This document shows positions 15,354 to 22,978 of a stretch of DNA of 64,000 nt, piece after piece. The notes under the pieces are model-generated. The model worked only from the letters and a program-made list of their open reading frames with translations. It did no database searches and was not told the DNA's origin. Position 1 is the first letter of the stretch. The number at the start of each line of letters is the position of its first letter. Both the position numbers and the translations under genes were made by a program. The stretch comes from an uncultured Eubacteriales bacterium (GTDB taxonomy: Bacteria; Bacillota; Clostridia; Christensenellales; Aristaeellaceae), in the NCBI GenBank assembly GCA_902790015.1, contig CADAQF010000019.1, positions 1-64,000 on the forward strand. Reading direction: 5' to 3'.

Positions 15354-16547
15354 ATGCAGTACCGTCTGGACAGGCAGGGAGAAAAAATATCCGCCCTGGG
15401 CTTTGGCTGTATGCGCTTTCAGCGCAAAAACGGCCTTATCGACCAGCAGGAGACCGAAAAGGAGATCCTGCGCGCGGTGGAGCTGGGCGTCAATTACTTT
15501 GACACCGCCTACATCTATCCCGGCAGCGAGGCGAGCCTGGGCGAGGCGCTGCAAAAGTACGGCCTGCGCGGAAAGGTCCATATCGCCACCAAGCTGCCCC
15601 AGTACCTGATCCGCAGCCGCCAGGGCATCGACCGGTATTTTGACGAGCAGCTGGCCCGGCTCAAAACAGACTATGTGGATTATTACCTCATGCATATGCT
15701 GACTGATCCGGCGGCGTGGGAGCACCTGGTTTCCCTGGGTATCCGGGACTGGATCGACGAAAAAAAGAAGTCCGGCCAGATACGCCAGATAGGCTTCTCC
15801 TTCCACGGCCGGACGGAGACGTTTCTGGATATCCTGAACGCCTACGACTGGGACTTTTGCCAGATACAGTACAACTACATCGACGAAACCAGCCAGGCGG
15901 GCCGCAGGGGACTGGAAGCGGCGCAAAAAAAGGGTATTCCCGTCATCATCATGGAGCCGCTCAGAGGCGGCAAGCTGGTGAGTCTTCTGCCCAAAGAGGC
16001 CAGGGCCCTTGTGGCAGCGGATAAAAAGGGCCGCAGCGCCGCGGAACTGGCGTTCCGCTGGCTGTGGAATCAACAGGGGGTCACCTGCGTGCTGTCCGGC
16101 ATGAATTCCGTGGCGATGCTGGAGGAAAACTGCCGCGTGGCCGAAGACGCCCTGCCCGGTCATCTGGACGAAAGCGATCTCGCCCTCATCGCCCGCCTGC
16201 GGGACGCCGTCAACGGCAGCATGAAGGTGGGATGCACGGGCTGCGGCTACTGCATGCCCTGTCCCCAGGGGGTGGACATTCCCGGCACCTTCGCCTGCTA
16301 CAACAAGACCGCCACCGAAAGCGTCTCCTCCGCCCGGCGGGACTATATGCAGACCGTCGCCCTGCGCAAAAACCCCGTCGCTCCCTCCCAGTGCGTGGCC
16401 TGCGGCCGCTGCGAGAGCCACTGCCCCCAGCACCTCCCGATCATCGAAAAGCTGAAGGAGGCGGATAAGGTGCTCCGCCCGGCCTATGTGAAGGCAGGAG
16501 TAGCCGTGGCCCGCTGGTGGCTGTTCGGACGGGGAAAGAAGGGCTGA
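15354..16547 (+). CDS. Aldo/keto reductase with two C-terminal 4Fe-4S motifs
   Basis: 397 residues. The barrel domain (about 1-285) has the catalytic tetrad Asp50, Tyr53 (NYFDTAYIYP), Lys80 (HIATKLPQ) and His114 (YYLMHML). A ferredoxin-like tail carries cysteine sets at 294/297/300/303 (CTGCGYCMPC) and 347/350/353/357 (CVACGRCESHC). This architecture is common in anaerobes and probably lets the enzyme exchange electrons with Fe-S partners while reducing a carbonyl or sugar substrate. It is in one operon with the glycosidase-like gene (12-bp gap) and has GGAGG upstream. Confidence 0.9.
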   Translation: MQYRLDRQGEKISALGFGCMRFQRKNGLIDQQETEKEILRAVELGVNYFDTAYIYPGSEASLGEALQKYGLRGKVHIATKLPQYLIRSRQGIDRYFDEQLARLKTDYVDYYLMHMLTDPAAWEHLVSLGIRDWIDEKKKSGQIRQIGFSFHGRTETFLDILNAYDWDFCQIQYNYIDETSQAGRRGLEAAQKKGIPVIIMEPLRGGKLVSLLPKEARALVAADKKGRSAAELAFRWLWNQQGVTCVLSGMNSVAMLEENCRVAEDALPGHLDESDLALIARLRDAVNGSMKVGCTGCGYCMPCPQGVDIPGTFACYNKTATESVSSARRDYMQTVALRKNPVAPSQCVACGRCESHCPQHLPIIEKLKEADKVLRPAYVKAGVAVARWWLFGRGKKG

Positions 16548-16612
16548 AGCCTGACCGGGGCGGACGCCGCGACGCCCGGCGCGCCCCGTGGCCGCAGGAA
16601 AAGAGCATATAA

Positions 16613-16644
16613 CGAGGGGCTGTTGTTTTTGCAACAGCCCCTCG
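16613..16644. terminator. Strong bidirectional terminator
   Basis: CGAGGGGCTGTTG and CAACAGCCCCTCG form a 13-bp perfect stem with a TTTTTG loop, 65 bp after the aldo/keto reductase stop. It also lies downstream of the convergent mgl operon. Nothing else is seen in 16548-16790. Confidence 0.8.
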
Positions 16645-16790
16645 TTTATGCCCGAATACAGCAGCAGTTAAAGCCGATTATACGGATCGCGAACAGAAAT
16701 TGTTCTTTTCCGGACGGGATCTTTCGGTCCGGCGGACGATTTCAGCGGGGACAGGGGCAGCCGGCGCCTTCCCTGTCATTCCGCTTCAGC

Positions 16791-17051
16791 TCAAAGCCTG
16801 AATATCCCCGCGGCTTCCAGTATGATCAGTACGGCGACGATGCCCAGCAGCGCCCACACAACGGCGATGATGATGTTCATCTGCCTGACGCTGAGCTTCA
16901 CCTTGTCGTACCACTGCTCTTTTTTGGCCTGAACCGCCTGCGAAAGAGGATCCAGCCGCCTTTCCCGCTTCTCCAGCTCCTTTTCCCGCGCCTGCAGCGC
17001 CTCTTCCCTGGCCTTCAGTTCCTTTTCCTTTTCGGCAGCATCCATACGCAT
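16791..17051 (-). CDS. Small coiled-coil, single-pass membrane protein
   Basis: 86 residues. Residues 4-35 are a highly charged heptad-like helix (EKEKELKAREEALQAREKEL) predicting a coiled coil. Residues of about 58-82 form one transmembrane helix (NIIIAVVWALLGIVAVLIIL) with a very short tail, so the coiled coil should face the cytoplasm. It lies 6 bp downstream of mglC on the same strand, so it is co-transcribed with the galactose importer. No family is recognised; an accessory or scaffold role for the transporter is only a positional guess. Confidence 0.65.
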   Translation of the reverse strand: MRMDAAEKEKELKAREEALQAREKELEKRERRLDPLSQAVQAKKEQWYDKVKLSVRQMNIIIAVVWALLGIVAVLIILEAAGIFRL

Positions 17052-17057
17052 TGGCCC

Positions 17058-18071
17058 TTACTTCTTGGCTATGTACTTGCGGATGTCCAGCGAGACGGCC
17101 AGCACGATGACCAGGCCCTGCACCACGTAGTTATAATAGGGGTTGACGCCGAGGAACTGCAGGATGATCTTCAGCAGCTCAAACACCAGCACGCCCACCA
17201 GGATGCCCGGCACGGTGCCGATACCGCCTGTTGTGGAAACACCGCCTATCGTGCAGCCCGCGATGGCCTCCAGTTCATAGCCCTGTCCCATGGAGGCCGA
17301 GGCGCCGCCCGATTTGGCAGCCAGCAGATAGCCGGCGATGGCGTACATGACGCCGGCTGTGGCATAGATCCTCACCAGCGTTTTGGTCGTATTGACGCCG
17401 GATACCTCCGCTGCCACCTCGTTGCCGCCGATGGCGTACATGTATTTGCCGTGGCGCGTCTTATTGTAAATAAACCAGAACAGCAGGCCGAACAGCACCG
17501 CCACAAAGAACAGGTAAGGCAGATGGAAGCCCTTGTTGCTGCCGAGGCGCCCGTTGATCAGCGTTGTATAGATCTTTTGGAAGCCGCCGATGGGCTGCGC
17601 GTCTGAAATCACCAGCGAAATGCCGTAGATGATGGTCTGCGTGCCCAGTGTCGCGATGAACGGCGGCACGTGCAGCTTGGTAACGATAAAACCGTTGATC
17701 AGGCCCCACACCAGGCCCATGACGATAACGATCAGGAAAACCACGCCGATGGGCATTTCGGGCGCCCATTTCCACAGCCGCCCGTTATAGTCCCCGCGCT
17801 GGCAGAGAATGCCCGCCACGACCGCCGCGAAGCCCACCTGGCGGCCGGCGGAAAGATCCGTCCCCTTGGTGATCAGGCAGCCGGACACGCCCAGCGCGAT
17901 CAGAAAGCGGACGGCCGTGTTGCTGATCAGGTTGCTCAGGTTGGCCCAGGAGAAAAAGTTGTTTGTCACGCAGCCCACGACGATCGCGGCGATGATCAGC
18001 AGGAATACGATCGGGTTGCCGGATACCAGTTTCCACGTCTTCTTCATAAAGCTGTCGTTATTTTTCTGCAT
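17058..18071 (-). CDS. mglC: Galactose/methyl-galactoside ABC importer permease
   Basis: 337 residues, a BPD_transp_2 family permease with about ten hydrophobic segments. It keeps the ribose/galactose permease patterns GTDLSAGRQVGFAAVVAGIL, FIATLGTQTIIYG, YAIGGNEVAAEVSGVNT and TIGGVSTTGGIGTVPGILVG. It forms the membrane channel used with MglA and MglB. Gene order (minus strand) is mglB-mglA-mglC, with 15 bp between mglA and mglC. Confidence 0.92.
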   Translation of the reverse strand: MQKNNDSFMKKTWKLVSGNPIVFLLIIAAIVVGCVTNNFFSWANLSNLISNTAVRFLIALGVSGCLITKGTDLSAGRQVGFAAVVAGILCQRGDYNGRLWKWAPEMPIGVVFLIVIVMGLVWGLINGFIVTKLHVPPFIATLGTQTIIYGISLVISDAQPIGGFQKIYTTLINGRLGSNKGFHLPYLFFVAVLFGLLFWFIYNKTRHGKYMYAIGGNEVAAEVSGVNTTKTLVRIYATAGVMYAIAGYLLAAKSGGASASMGQGYELEAIAGCTIGGVSTTGGIGTVPGILVGVLVFELLKIILQFLGVNPYYNYVVQGLVIVLAVSLDIRKYIAKK

Positions 18072-18086
18072 TGCGGTTCCTCCCCC

Positions 18087-19598
18087 TTATTCAAACTGGG
18101 TAGCCAGCGCCATGATGTTTTCCTGCGTGGCGTCCTTGCCGTCTATAAAGCCGGTCACACGGCCGTCGCACATCACCATGATCCGGTCGGACATGCCGAT
18201 CAGCTCGCTCATTTCGGAGCTGATCATGATAATGCTCTTCCCGCTGCGGGCCAGCTCCTCAATGATGCAGTATATTTCATATTTCGCGCCTACGTCGATG
18301 CCGCGGGTGGGCTCGTCCAGTATCAGCACGTCCGGATTATTGGCCAGCCACCGGCCAACCAGCACCTTTTGCTGGTTGCCGCCCGACAGGGACTTGATCT
18401 GCGTCCTGGACGAGGGCGTTTTGATGTTCATCTTGTGGACGTTGTCCTGCACCAGACGCTCCACCTTTTTGCTGTTGATGCAGAACCCGTAATCCAGATA
18501 CTGATTCAGGGAGGATATGGAAATATTGTCCGCCACGCTGAGCACGCCCATGATGCCGCTGCCGCGCCTGTCCTCCGTCAGCATGGCGATGCCCTGGTCG
18601 ATGGCGTCCTTGGGGCGGTTGATCGTAAGCTCCCTGCCTTTGTACATGATCTGCCCCGAGGAATGCGAGCGGATGCCGAACAGGCCCTCCATCAGCTCCG
18701 TGCGCTGCGCGCCCACCAGGCCGCCCACGCCCAGTATCTCGCCCTTGCGCAGCTGGAAGTTGACGTGGCGGAAGGAGCGGGGGTTGATGGAGGTGAAATC
18801 CTTCACCTCAAACACGACCTCGCCGGGCACGTTGTTCTTGGGCGGGTACAGGTTGGTCAGCTCCCGGCCCACCATCTGGGTGATGATCTTTTCGGTCGTC
18901 AGCTCCCGGGCGTCCCAGGTGCCAATGTATCTCCCGTCGCGCATGATGGTGACCTCGTCGCCGATGCGCAGTATCTCGTCCATCTTGTGGGAAATGTACA
19001 CGATCGCGACGTTATCCGCCTTCAGGTCCTCTATGATGCGGAAAAGCGCCTCCACCTCGTTGGAGGTAAGCGAGGACGTGGGCTCATCCAGTATAAGCAC
19101 CCGGCAGTTGGCTGAAACCGCTTTGGCAATTTCGACGCTCTGCATCTGGCTGACGCTCAGGTCGCCGACCTTCTGCCGGGGGTCAAAGCTCATGCGGACC
19201 TTTTTAAGCAGCGCCGCCGTATCCTCGTACATTTTTTTGTGGTCGACCATGGGAATAAAGCCCAGGGCCTTTTTGAGCGGATAACGGCCCAAGAATATAT
19301 TTTCGCCGACCGTCCGGGCGGGAATCGGCTGCAGCTCCTGGTGCACCATGGCGATGCCCTTTTTTAGCGCGTCCATAGGGTCGCTGATGGTAACCGGTTT
19401 TCCGTCGATCATGATCTGACCCTCGTCCATTTTGTAAATGCCGAACATGCATTTCATCAAAGTGGACTTGCCGGCTCCGTTTTCTCCCATCAGCGCGTGC
19501 ACCTTGCCGGGACGGAGCTTCAGCTGAACATGATCCAGTGCCTTCACGCCCGGAAAGGATTTGCTGACATTCGTCATTTCCAGCACGTATTCGGACAT
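18087..19598 (-). CDS. mglA: Galactose/methyl-galactoside ABC importer ATP-binding protein
   Basis: 503 residues with two tandem ABC ATPase domains, as in the sugar CUT2 class. The first has Walker A GENGAGKSTLMK, signature LSVSQMQ and Walker B VLILDEPTSS. The second has the degenerate Walker A GGLVGAQRTEL, signature SLSGGNQQK and Walker B VLILDEPTRG, typical of Mgl/Rbs ATPases. ATG 19598 is chosen because AAAGGAGAT lies 8 bp upstream; longer in-frame versions read into the hairpin region. It energises sugar uptake through MglC. Confidence 0.93.
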   Translation of the reverse strand: MSEYVLEMTNVSKSFPGVKALDHVQLKLRPGKVHALMGENGAGKSTLMKCMFGIYKMDEGQIMIDGKPVTISDPMDALKKGIAMVHQELQPIPARTVGENIFLGRYPLKKALGFIPMVDHKKMYEDTAALLKKVRMSFDPRQKVGDLSVSQMQSVEIAKAVSANCRVLILDEPTSSLTSNEVEALFRIIEDLKADNVAIVYISHKMDEILRIGDEVTIMRDGRYIGTWDARELTTEKIITQMVGRELTNLYPPKNNVPGEVVFEVKDFTSINPRSFRHVNFQLRKGEILGVGGLVGAQRTELMEGLFGIRSHSSGQIMYKGRELTINRPKDAIDQGIAMLTEDRRGSGIMGVLSVADNISISSLNQYLDYGFCINSKKVERLVQDNVHKMNIKTPSSRTQIKSLSGGNQQKVLVGRWLANNPDVLILDEPTRGIDVGAKYEIYCIIEELARSGKSIIMISSEMSELIGMSDRIMVMCDGRVTGFIDGKDATQENIMALATQFE

Positions 19599-19617
19599 AC
19601 GGCCTGATCTCCTTTCT

Positions 19618-19676
19618 AACACTGTCTGGCAGTGTTTTCATCTGCGCTTTCACTCAAAAAACGCAGATGAAAACAC
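19618..19676 (-). promoter_or_regulatory. Competing hairpins just upstream of mglA
   Basis: AACACTG/CAGTGTT (19618-19624 with 19630-19636) overlaps by five bases with a perfect 15-bp inverted repeat, GTGTTTTCATCTGCG (19632-19646) with CGCAGATGAAAACAC (19662-19676). The two stems cannot form together. Lying between mglB and the mglA ribosome site, they could tune mglA expression or protect mglB mRNA. Confidence 0.55.
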
Positions 19677-19695
19677 GCCCCGCTTAAAAGGTAAA

Positions 19696-19734
19696 GGAAG
19701 GCGGGTGAGCCAGGATATGGCCCACCCGCCTTCC
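19696..19734 (-). promoter_or_regulatory. Intercistronic hairpin after mglB
   Basis: GGAAGGCGGGTGAGCC pairs with GGCCCACCCGCCTTCC over 16 positions with one mismatch, 38 bp after the mglB stop. There is no downstream T-run on the minus strand. It looks like an mRNA-stabilising or partial-attenuation hairpin that favours excess binding protein over the ATPase and permease. Confidence 0.6.
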
Positions 19735-19771
19735 AGGACTCATGAATCAGTCTATCGTCCTTCAAGTACGC

Positions 19772-20830
19772 TTACTGGGCGTCCACATAAGCCTTGTTGA
19801 CCTTGACGTAGTCAACCCAGTAGTAGTTTTCGATCGCTTCGCCGTTCAGCAGCTTGATGGCGACGTCCACCGCGGCGTGGGACTGGCCGATGTGGTCGTT
19901 CAGCACGGTACCGGTCATTTCGCCGTCCTTGACCAGCTGCACAGCCTCTTCCAGCGCGTCGACACCCAGCAGATACAGCTGCACAGCCTCTTCCAGCGCG
20001 TCGACACCCAGCAGATAGATGTCCTCGCCCACGGTGCGGCCCGCGGTCACGATGGCGGTCGCGGCGCCCAGCGCCATAGCGTCATTATTGCAGAAAACCA
20101 CTTCGACCGCGTCGCCGTACTTGGTCAGCGCGTTCGCGCACAGCTCCTGGCCCTTGGTCTGGTCCCAGTTGCCTACCTGGTCATCCAGGCATTCCACGGC
20201 ATAGCCGGCATCCGTCAGCGCCTTCACAGAGAACTCAGTGCGGTACTGCGCGTCGATGTTTTCCGGGTCGCCCTCGATCATGACGTAGGAGATCTTACCG
20301 TCGCCGTTGATGTCGCCGTGGTTGTCCAGCTCGGCCACCATTTCGCCCTGGAAGGTGCCGGACTGACGGGCGTCAGCGCCGACATAGCAAACCTGCGCGT
20401 TGTTCAGGATGCCTTCATAGGACTCGTCCAGCGTCTTGCCGTCCGCGTCGTAGGCCAGCGGCTCGCGGTTGATCAGCACCAGCGGGATGCCGGCGTCGAC
20501 GATCATGTCGATCAGCACGTCGGCGGAGGAGGTCTGCACCAGGTTCAGGATGATGACGTCCATGCCCTGGGTGATGAAGTTCTGCACCTGGTTGGTCTGC
20601 TCGGCCATGTCGTTCTTGCCGTCGGCCATGGTGATTTCATACTTCACGGTGTCGGTCTCGAGGGACTTGAAATAGCTCTCGATTTCGTTGCGGTACAGGG
20701 TCATGAAGTTGTCGGTGAACTGATAGATGGATACGCCGATCTTGTAGGTCTTGACGTCATCCGCGCCGGCCACGGAGGCCATGCCCAGCACCATCATCGC
20801 AGCGAGAACCAGAGCGAGCAGCTTTTTCAT
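19772..20830 (-). CDS. mglB: Galactose/glucose-binding protein with an internal duplication
   Basis: 352 residues. The signal peptide is MKKLLALVLAAMMVLGMASVAGA with an AxA-type site and no lipobox Cys. The periplasmic-binding-protein I fold keeps IGVSIYQFTDNFM, NREPL, CYVGADARQSG, FCNNDAMALGA and GTVLNDHIGQ. The stretch YLLGVDALEEAVQL occurs twice in tandem from an exact 42-bp duplication (19934-19975, 19976-20017). This segment corresponds to the FGVDALPEAL strand of E. coli MglB, which contains a sugar-contacting Asp. ATG 20830 follows AAAAAAGGAG; the longer ORF start is unlikely. Confidence 0.9.
   Translation of the reverse strand: MKKLLALVLAAMMVLGMASVAGADDVKTYKIGVSIYQFTDNFMTLYRNEIESYFKSLETDTVKYEITMADGKNDMAEQTNQVQNFITQGMDVIILNLVQTSSADVLIDMIVDAGIPLVLINREPLAYDADGKTLDESYEGILNNAQVCYVGADARQSGTFQGEMVAELDNHGDINGDGKISYVMIEGDPENIDAQYRTEFSVKALTDAGYAVECLDDQVGNWDQTKGQELCANALTKYGDAVEVVFCNNDAMALGAATAIVTAGRTVGEDIYLLGVDALEEAVQLYLLGVDALEEAVQLVKDGEMTGTVLNDHIGQSHAAVDVAIKLLNGEAIENYYWVDYVKVNKAYVDAQ
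19934..20017 (-). repeat. Exact 42-bp tandem duplication inside mglB
   Basis: Two identical 42-bp units (19934-19975 and 19976-20017) add 14 residues in frame. Identity with no third-position changes indicates a very recent event or an assembly artefact. Confidence 0.9.
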
Positions 20831-20879
20831 GGGAATACACACTCCTTTTTTATTCCGGAACGCCCGGTTATTTTCCCAT

Positions 20880-20908
20880 ATTTTATATCATATTTGTCGT
20901 TTTGTAAA
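20880..20908 (-). promoter_or_regulatory. Promoter of the mgl operon
   Basis: TTTACA (20903-20908), a 17-bp spacer and TAAAAT (20880-20885) on the minus strand, about 50 bp before mglB. Confidence 0.55.
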
Positions 20909-21000
20909 GCTTTTTTTGCCCGATTTTCCAAAAACAGAAGCTGTCCTGTGAAATCACGGGGTAATGCGGGCTTTTCCTGTCCGTCCGCCAAAGCGCCGGT

Positions 21001-22230
21001 TTATTCGCGCCACACAAAGCAGTAGCGGTTGCCCAGTATATCGGTGATCAGCGCGGCCGGCGCGCCGCTTAGGAGCGGCATCTGCAGCGTGCGGGCCAGT
21101 GCGGGGGTCTTCTGCGTGCGGGCAGCGTCGGCCTGCGCCAGGAACACCCCGTCCTTGAGCCAGCCGATGGACCACTGATCCACCCCGTCCAGCCCGGTGA
21201 TGCCGTCCGGCCAGGGGGCGAGGGGGGCAAAGTCGTCCAGACACACGTCTATATAGGCGATGCCCGGGAACTGGCGCAGGGATGCCCTGGCCGGCGTCTT
21301 TTCGCAGGGCGCCTCCAAATCAAACGGAATGCCCTGCGACACCAGGCGCTTGCGGGTGACCGAAACGGCCGGCTTCCCGCTGTCCGACACCAGAAAGCGC
21401 CTCCCGGTCAGCGCGGCGGCCACGGCGGTGGTGCCGCTGCCGCAGCAAAGGTCGGCCACGATGTCCCCCGGCTCAGTGACCGGCAGGAGCACCCTGCGCA
21501 GCAGGGACTCGGGCTTTTGGGTGTCATAGCCGGTGCGCTGCGGGTCCTTCTGCTGCAGGTGGCTCACGTCCGCCCAGACGTCGCTGGGATAGACCGGGTC
21601 GTCGTCGTAATACACATAGGTCTTCCCGCCGGAGCGGATCGTGCGGCAGGGCCTGCCGTTTTCGTCCACCGTGCGGCGCATGTGGTTCTGGCGGTTCTCG
21701 TCCCGGGGGATGGGGACGTGGGTGATGTCAAAATGCAGCTTGCCGGTCTTGCGGTAAAAGAAGATCACGTCGTGCTTGCGGGAAAAATGCTTGAGAGACC
21801 GCCCGCCGGACTGGTAGGCCCATATGAGCTGGTTTACAAAGTTCCTTTCGTTGAACATATCGTCCAAAAGCAGGCGGACGTGGGCGTCCTCCCGGGTATC
21901 CACGTGGACGAACAGCGCGCCCGCGTCGCTTAAAAGCTTCCTGGCCGTGGCGGCCAGCATACGGATCAGCGCCAGATAGGCCTCCCGTGTCTCAAAACGG
22001 TCCGAATAGGCTTCCAGCCTGAGCGTGCGCTTGCCGGTTTTCCAGCCGTCCTCGCCCACGCGCTGGTTGAAATTGAACAGCTCCCCTGTGTAAAACGGGG
22101 GGTCGATATACACGCAGGACACCTTTCCAAGATAGGGCTCCCAGTCCAGCTGATCGGGGCTGCCCAGCCGGATCAGGCCCGCCGGGGCCTGGCGGGTCTC
22201 TTTTTCGCAGGATATTTGCTGCCAGCTCAT
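21001..22230 (-). CDS. Beta-class DNA adenine (or N4-cytosine) methyltransferase
   Basis: 409 residues. Motif IV DPPFYTG (43-49) comes before motif I VADLCCGSGTTA (258-269), the order of beta-class amino-methyltransferases. A region containing IWAYQSGGRSLKHFSRKHD follows motif IV, and a target-recognition part lies between about 165 and 235. It should methylate an exocyclic amino group in duplex DNA using S-adenosylmethionine. No restriction or specificity subunit is nearby, so it looks orphan. The C-terminal 90 residues are not needed for the core fold and are unassigned. ATG 22230 overlaps the upstream stop (ATGA), suggesting translational coupling. Confidence 0.85.
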   Translation of the reverse strand: MSWQQISCEKETRQAPAGLIRLGSPDQLDWEPYLGKVSCVYIDPPFYTGELFNFNQRVGEDGWKTGKRTLRLEAYSDRFETREAYLALIRMLAATARKLLSDAGALFVHVDTREDAHVRLLLDDMFNERNFVNQLIWAYQSGGRSLKHFSRKHDVIFFYRKTGKLHFDITHVPIPRDENRQNHMRRTVDENGRPCRTIRSGGKTYVYYDDDPVYPSDVWADVSHLQQKDPQRTGYDTQKPESLLRRVLLPVTEPGDIVADLCCGSGTTAVAAALTGRRFLVSDSGKPAVSVTRKRLVSQGIPFDLEAPCEKTPARASLRQFPGIAYIDVCLDDFAPLAPWPDGITGLDGVDQWSIGWLKDGVFLAQADAARTQKTPALARTLQMPLLSGAPAALITDILGNRYCFVWRE

Positions 22231-22721
22231 AAGGCCTCCTTGAAAGATCGGATGAGGGTGTGCAGCGCGGTCAAAAAGGCGCGGTGCTCGGGGCAGGCAT
22301 ACAGGTATTCCCCCGCCCGGCACACAGCCCGGCAAAACGCCGGGTCAAACGCGGACAGGCCCTGCGGCAGAAGGGGGCAGACGATGAACCCCCGCCTGTC
22401 CCGTACGGCTGTCACCCGCCCGTCCTTTTCCCTGGGCAGCAGCGGGAACAGCCTGCACGACAGCGGGCGGACCGCCCTTGCACAGGTGCCGCCGCAGGTC
22501 AGAAGCAGCGCGCCCGGGATTTCCGCAGCCGGCGCGATCGAAAAGCCTTCGGGCAGCTTTTCATACAGCGTTTCCTCCCCCGGAAACAAAAGCATGCCGC
22601 CCCGCCCGTCCTCGTCGGGCAGGCAGCAGGCGCCCCCGCACACCCGCCCGCAGTCTGTCTTCAGGGGGGTGACGTTTTCCAGCGCCTCTCGGGCTCTCAA
22701 AAGCGCGTCGATCCGGTCCAT
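22227..22721 (-). CDS. CxxCxxCC-like cysteine-rich protein
   Basis: 164 residues. Two cysteine clusters, DCGRVCGGACC (residues of about 22-32) and CGGTCARAVRPLSCRLFPL (about 77-95), plus later cysteines (VCPLL, FCRAVC), match the YkgJ-like family proposed to bind zinc or an Fe-S cluster. The ATG at 22721 has GGGAGG 6 bp upstream; an earlier ATG (22742) has none. It overlaps the methyltransferase start by 4 bp, so the two proteins are probably made together. Whether they act together is unknown. Confidence 0.7.
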   Translation of the reverse strand: MDRIDALLRAREALENVTPLKTDCGRVCGGACCLPDEDGRGGMLLFPGEETLYEKLPEGFSIAPAAEIPGALLLTCGGTCARAVRPLSCRLFPLLPREKDGRVTAVRDRRGFIVCPLLPQGLSAFDPAFCRAVCRAGEYLYACPEHRAFLTALHTLIRSFKEAL

Positions 22722-22824
22722 GTGCGCCCTCCCGGGGTTCATTTATATGTCTCTTTTATTGTAACATGAGAAAAAGAGCGAGGCAAGGAAAAAAACGGGA
22801 AAACCGCGGTACAAAAACAAAAAA

Positions 22825-22845
22825 CACCCGGGGAAAAACCGGGTG
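22825..22845 (-). terminator. Terminator of the SH3-type secreted protein gene
   Basis: CACCCGG/CCGGGTG stem followed on the minus strand by TTTTTTGTTTTTG. A second GC-rich inverted repeat (GGCCGGCCGC with GCGGCCGGGCC, from about 22859) lies between it and the stop codon. Confidence 0.75.
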
Positions 22846-22978
22846 CCTGACCGCCTGCGGCCGGCCGCGCTTTGCGGCCGGGCCTGCGGTTTCGTTTGGT
22901 CCGTTACTGCCTTAATGGCCTGAGGATATGATCCTGTTCAGGAAGCCTGCTGCCCCTGCGGGAACTGTCAGGCGCGCC

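Noticed and set aside
14646-16634. 662-codon ORF antisense to the glycosidase-like and aldo/keto reductase genes
   Set aside because: Both sense genes have conserved motifs and ribosome sites; the antisense protein has none.
21001-22721. Complete restriction-modification system
   Set aside because: Only a methyltransferase is present; the coupled protein is Cys-rich and lacks nuclease motifs.
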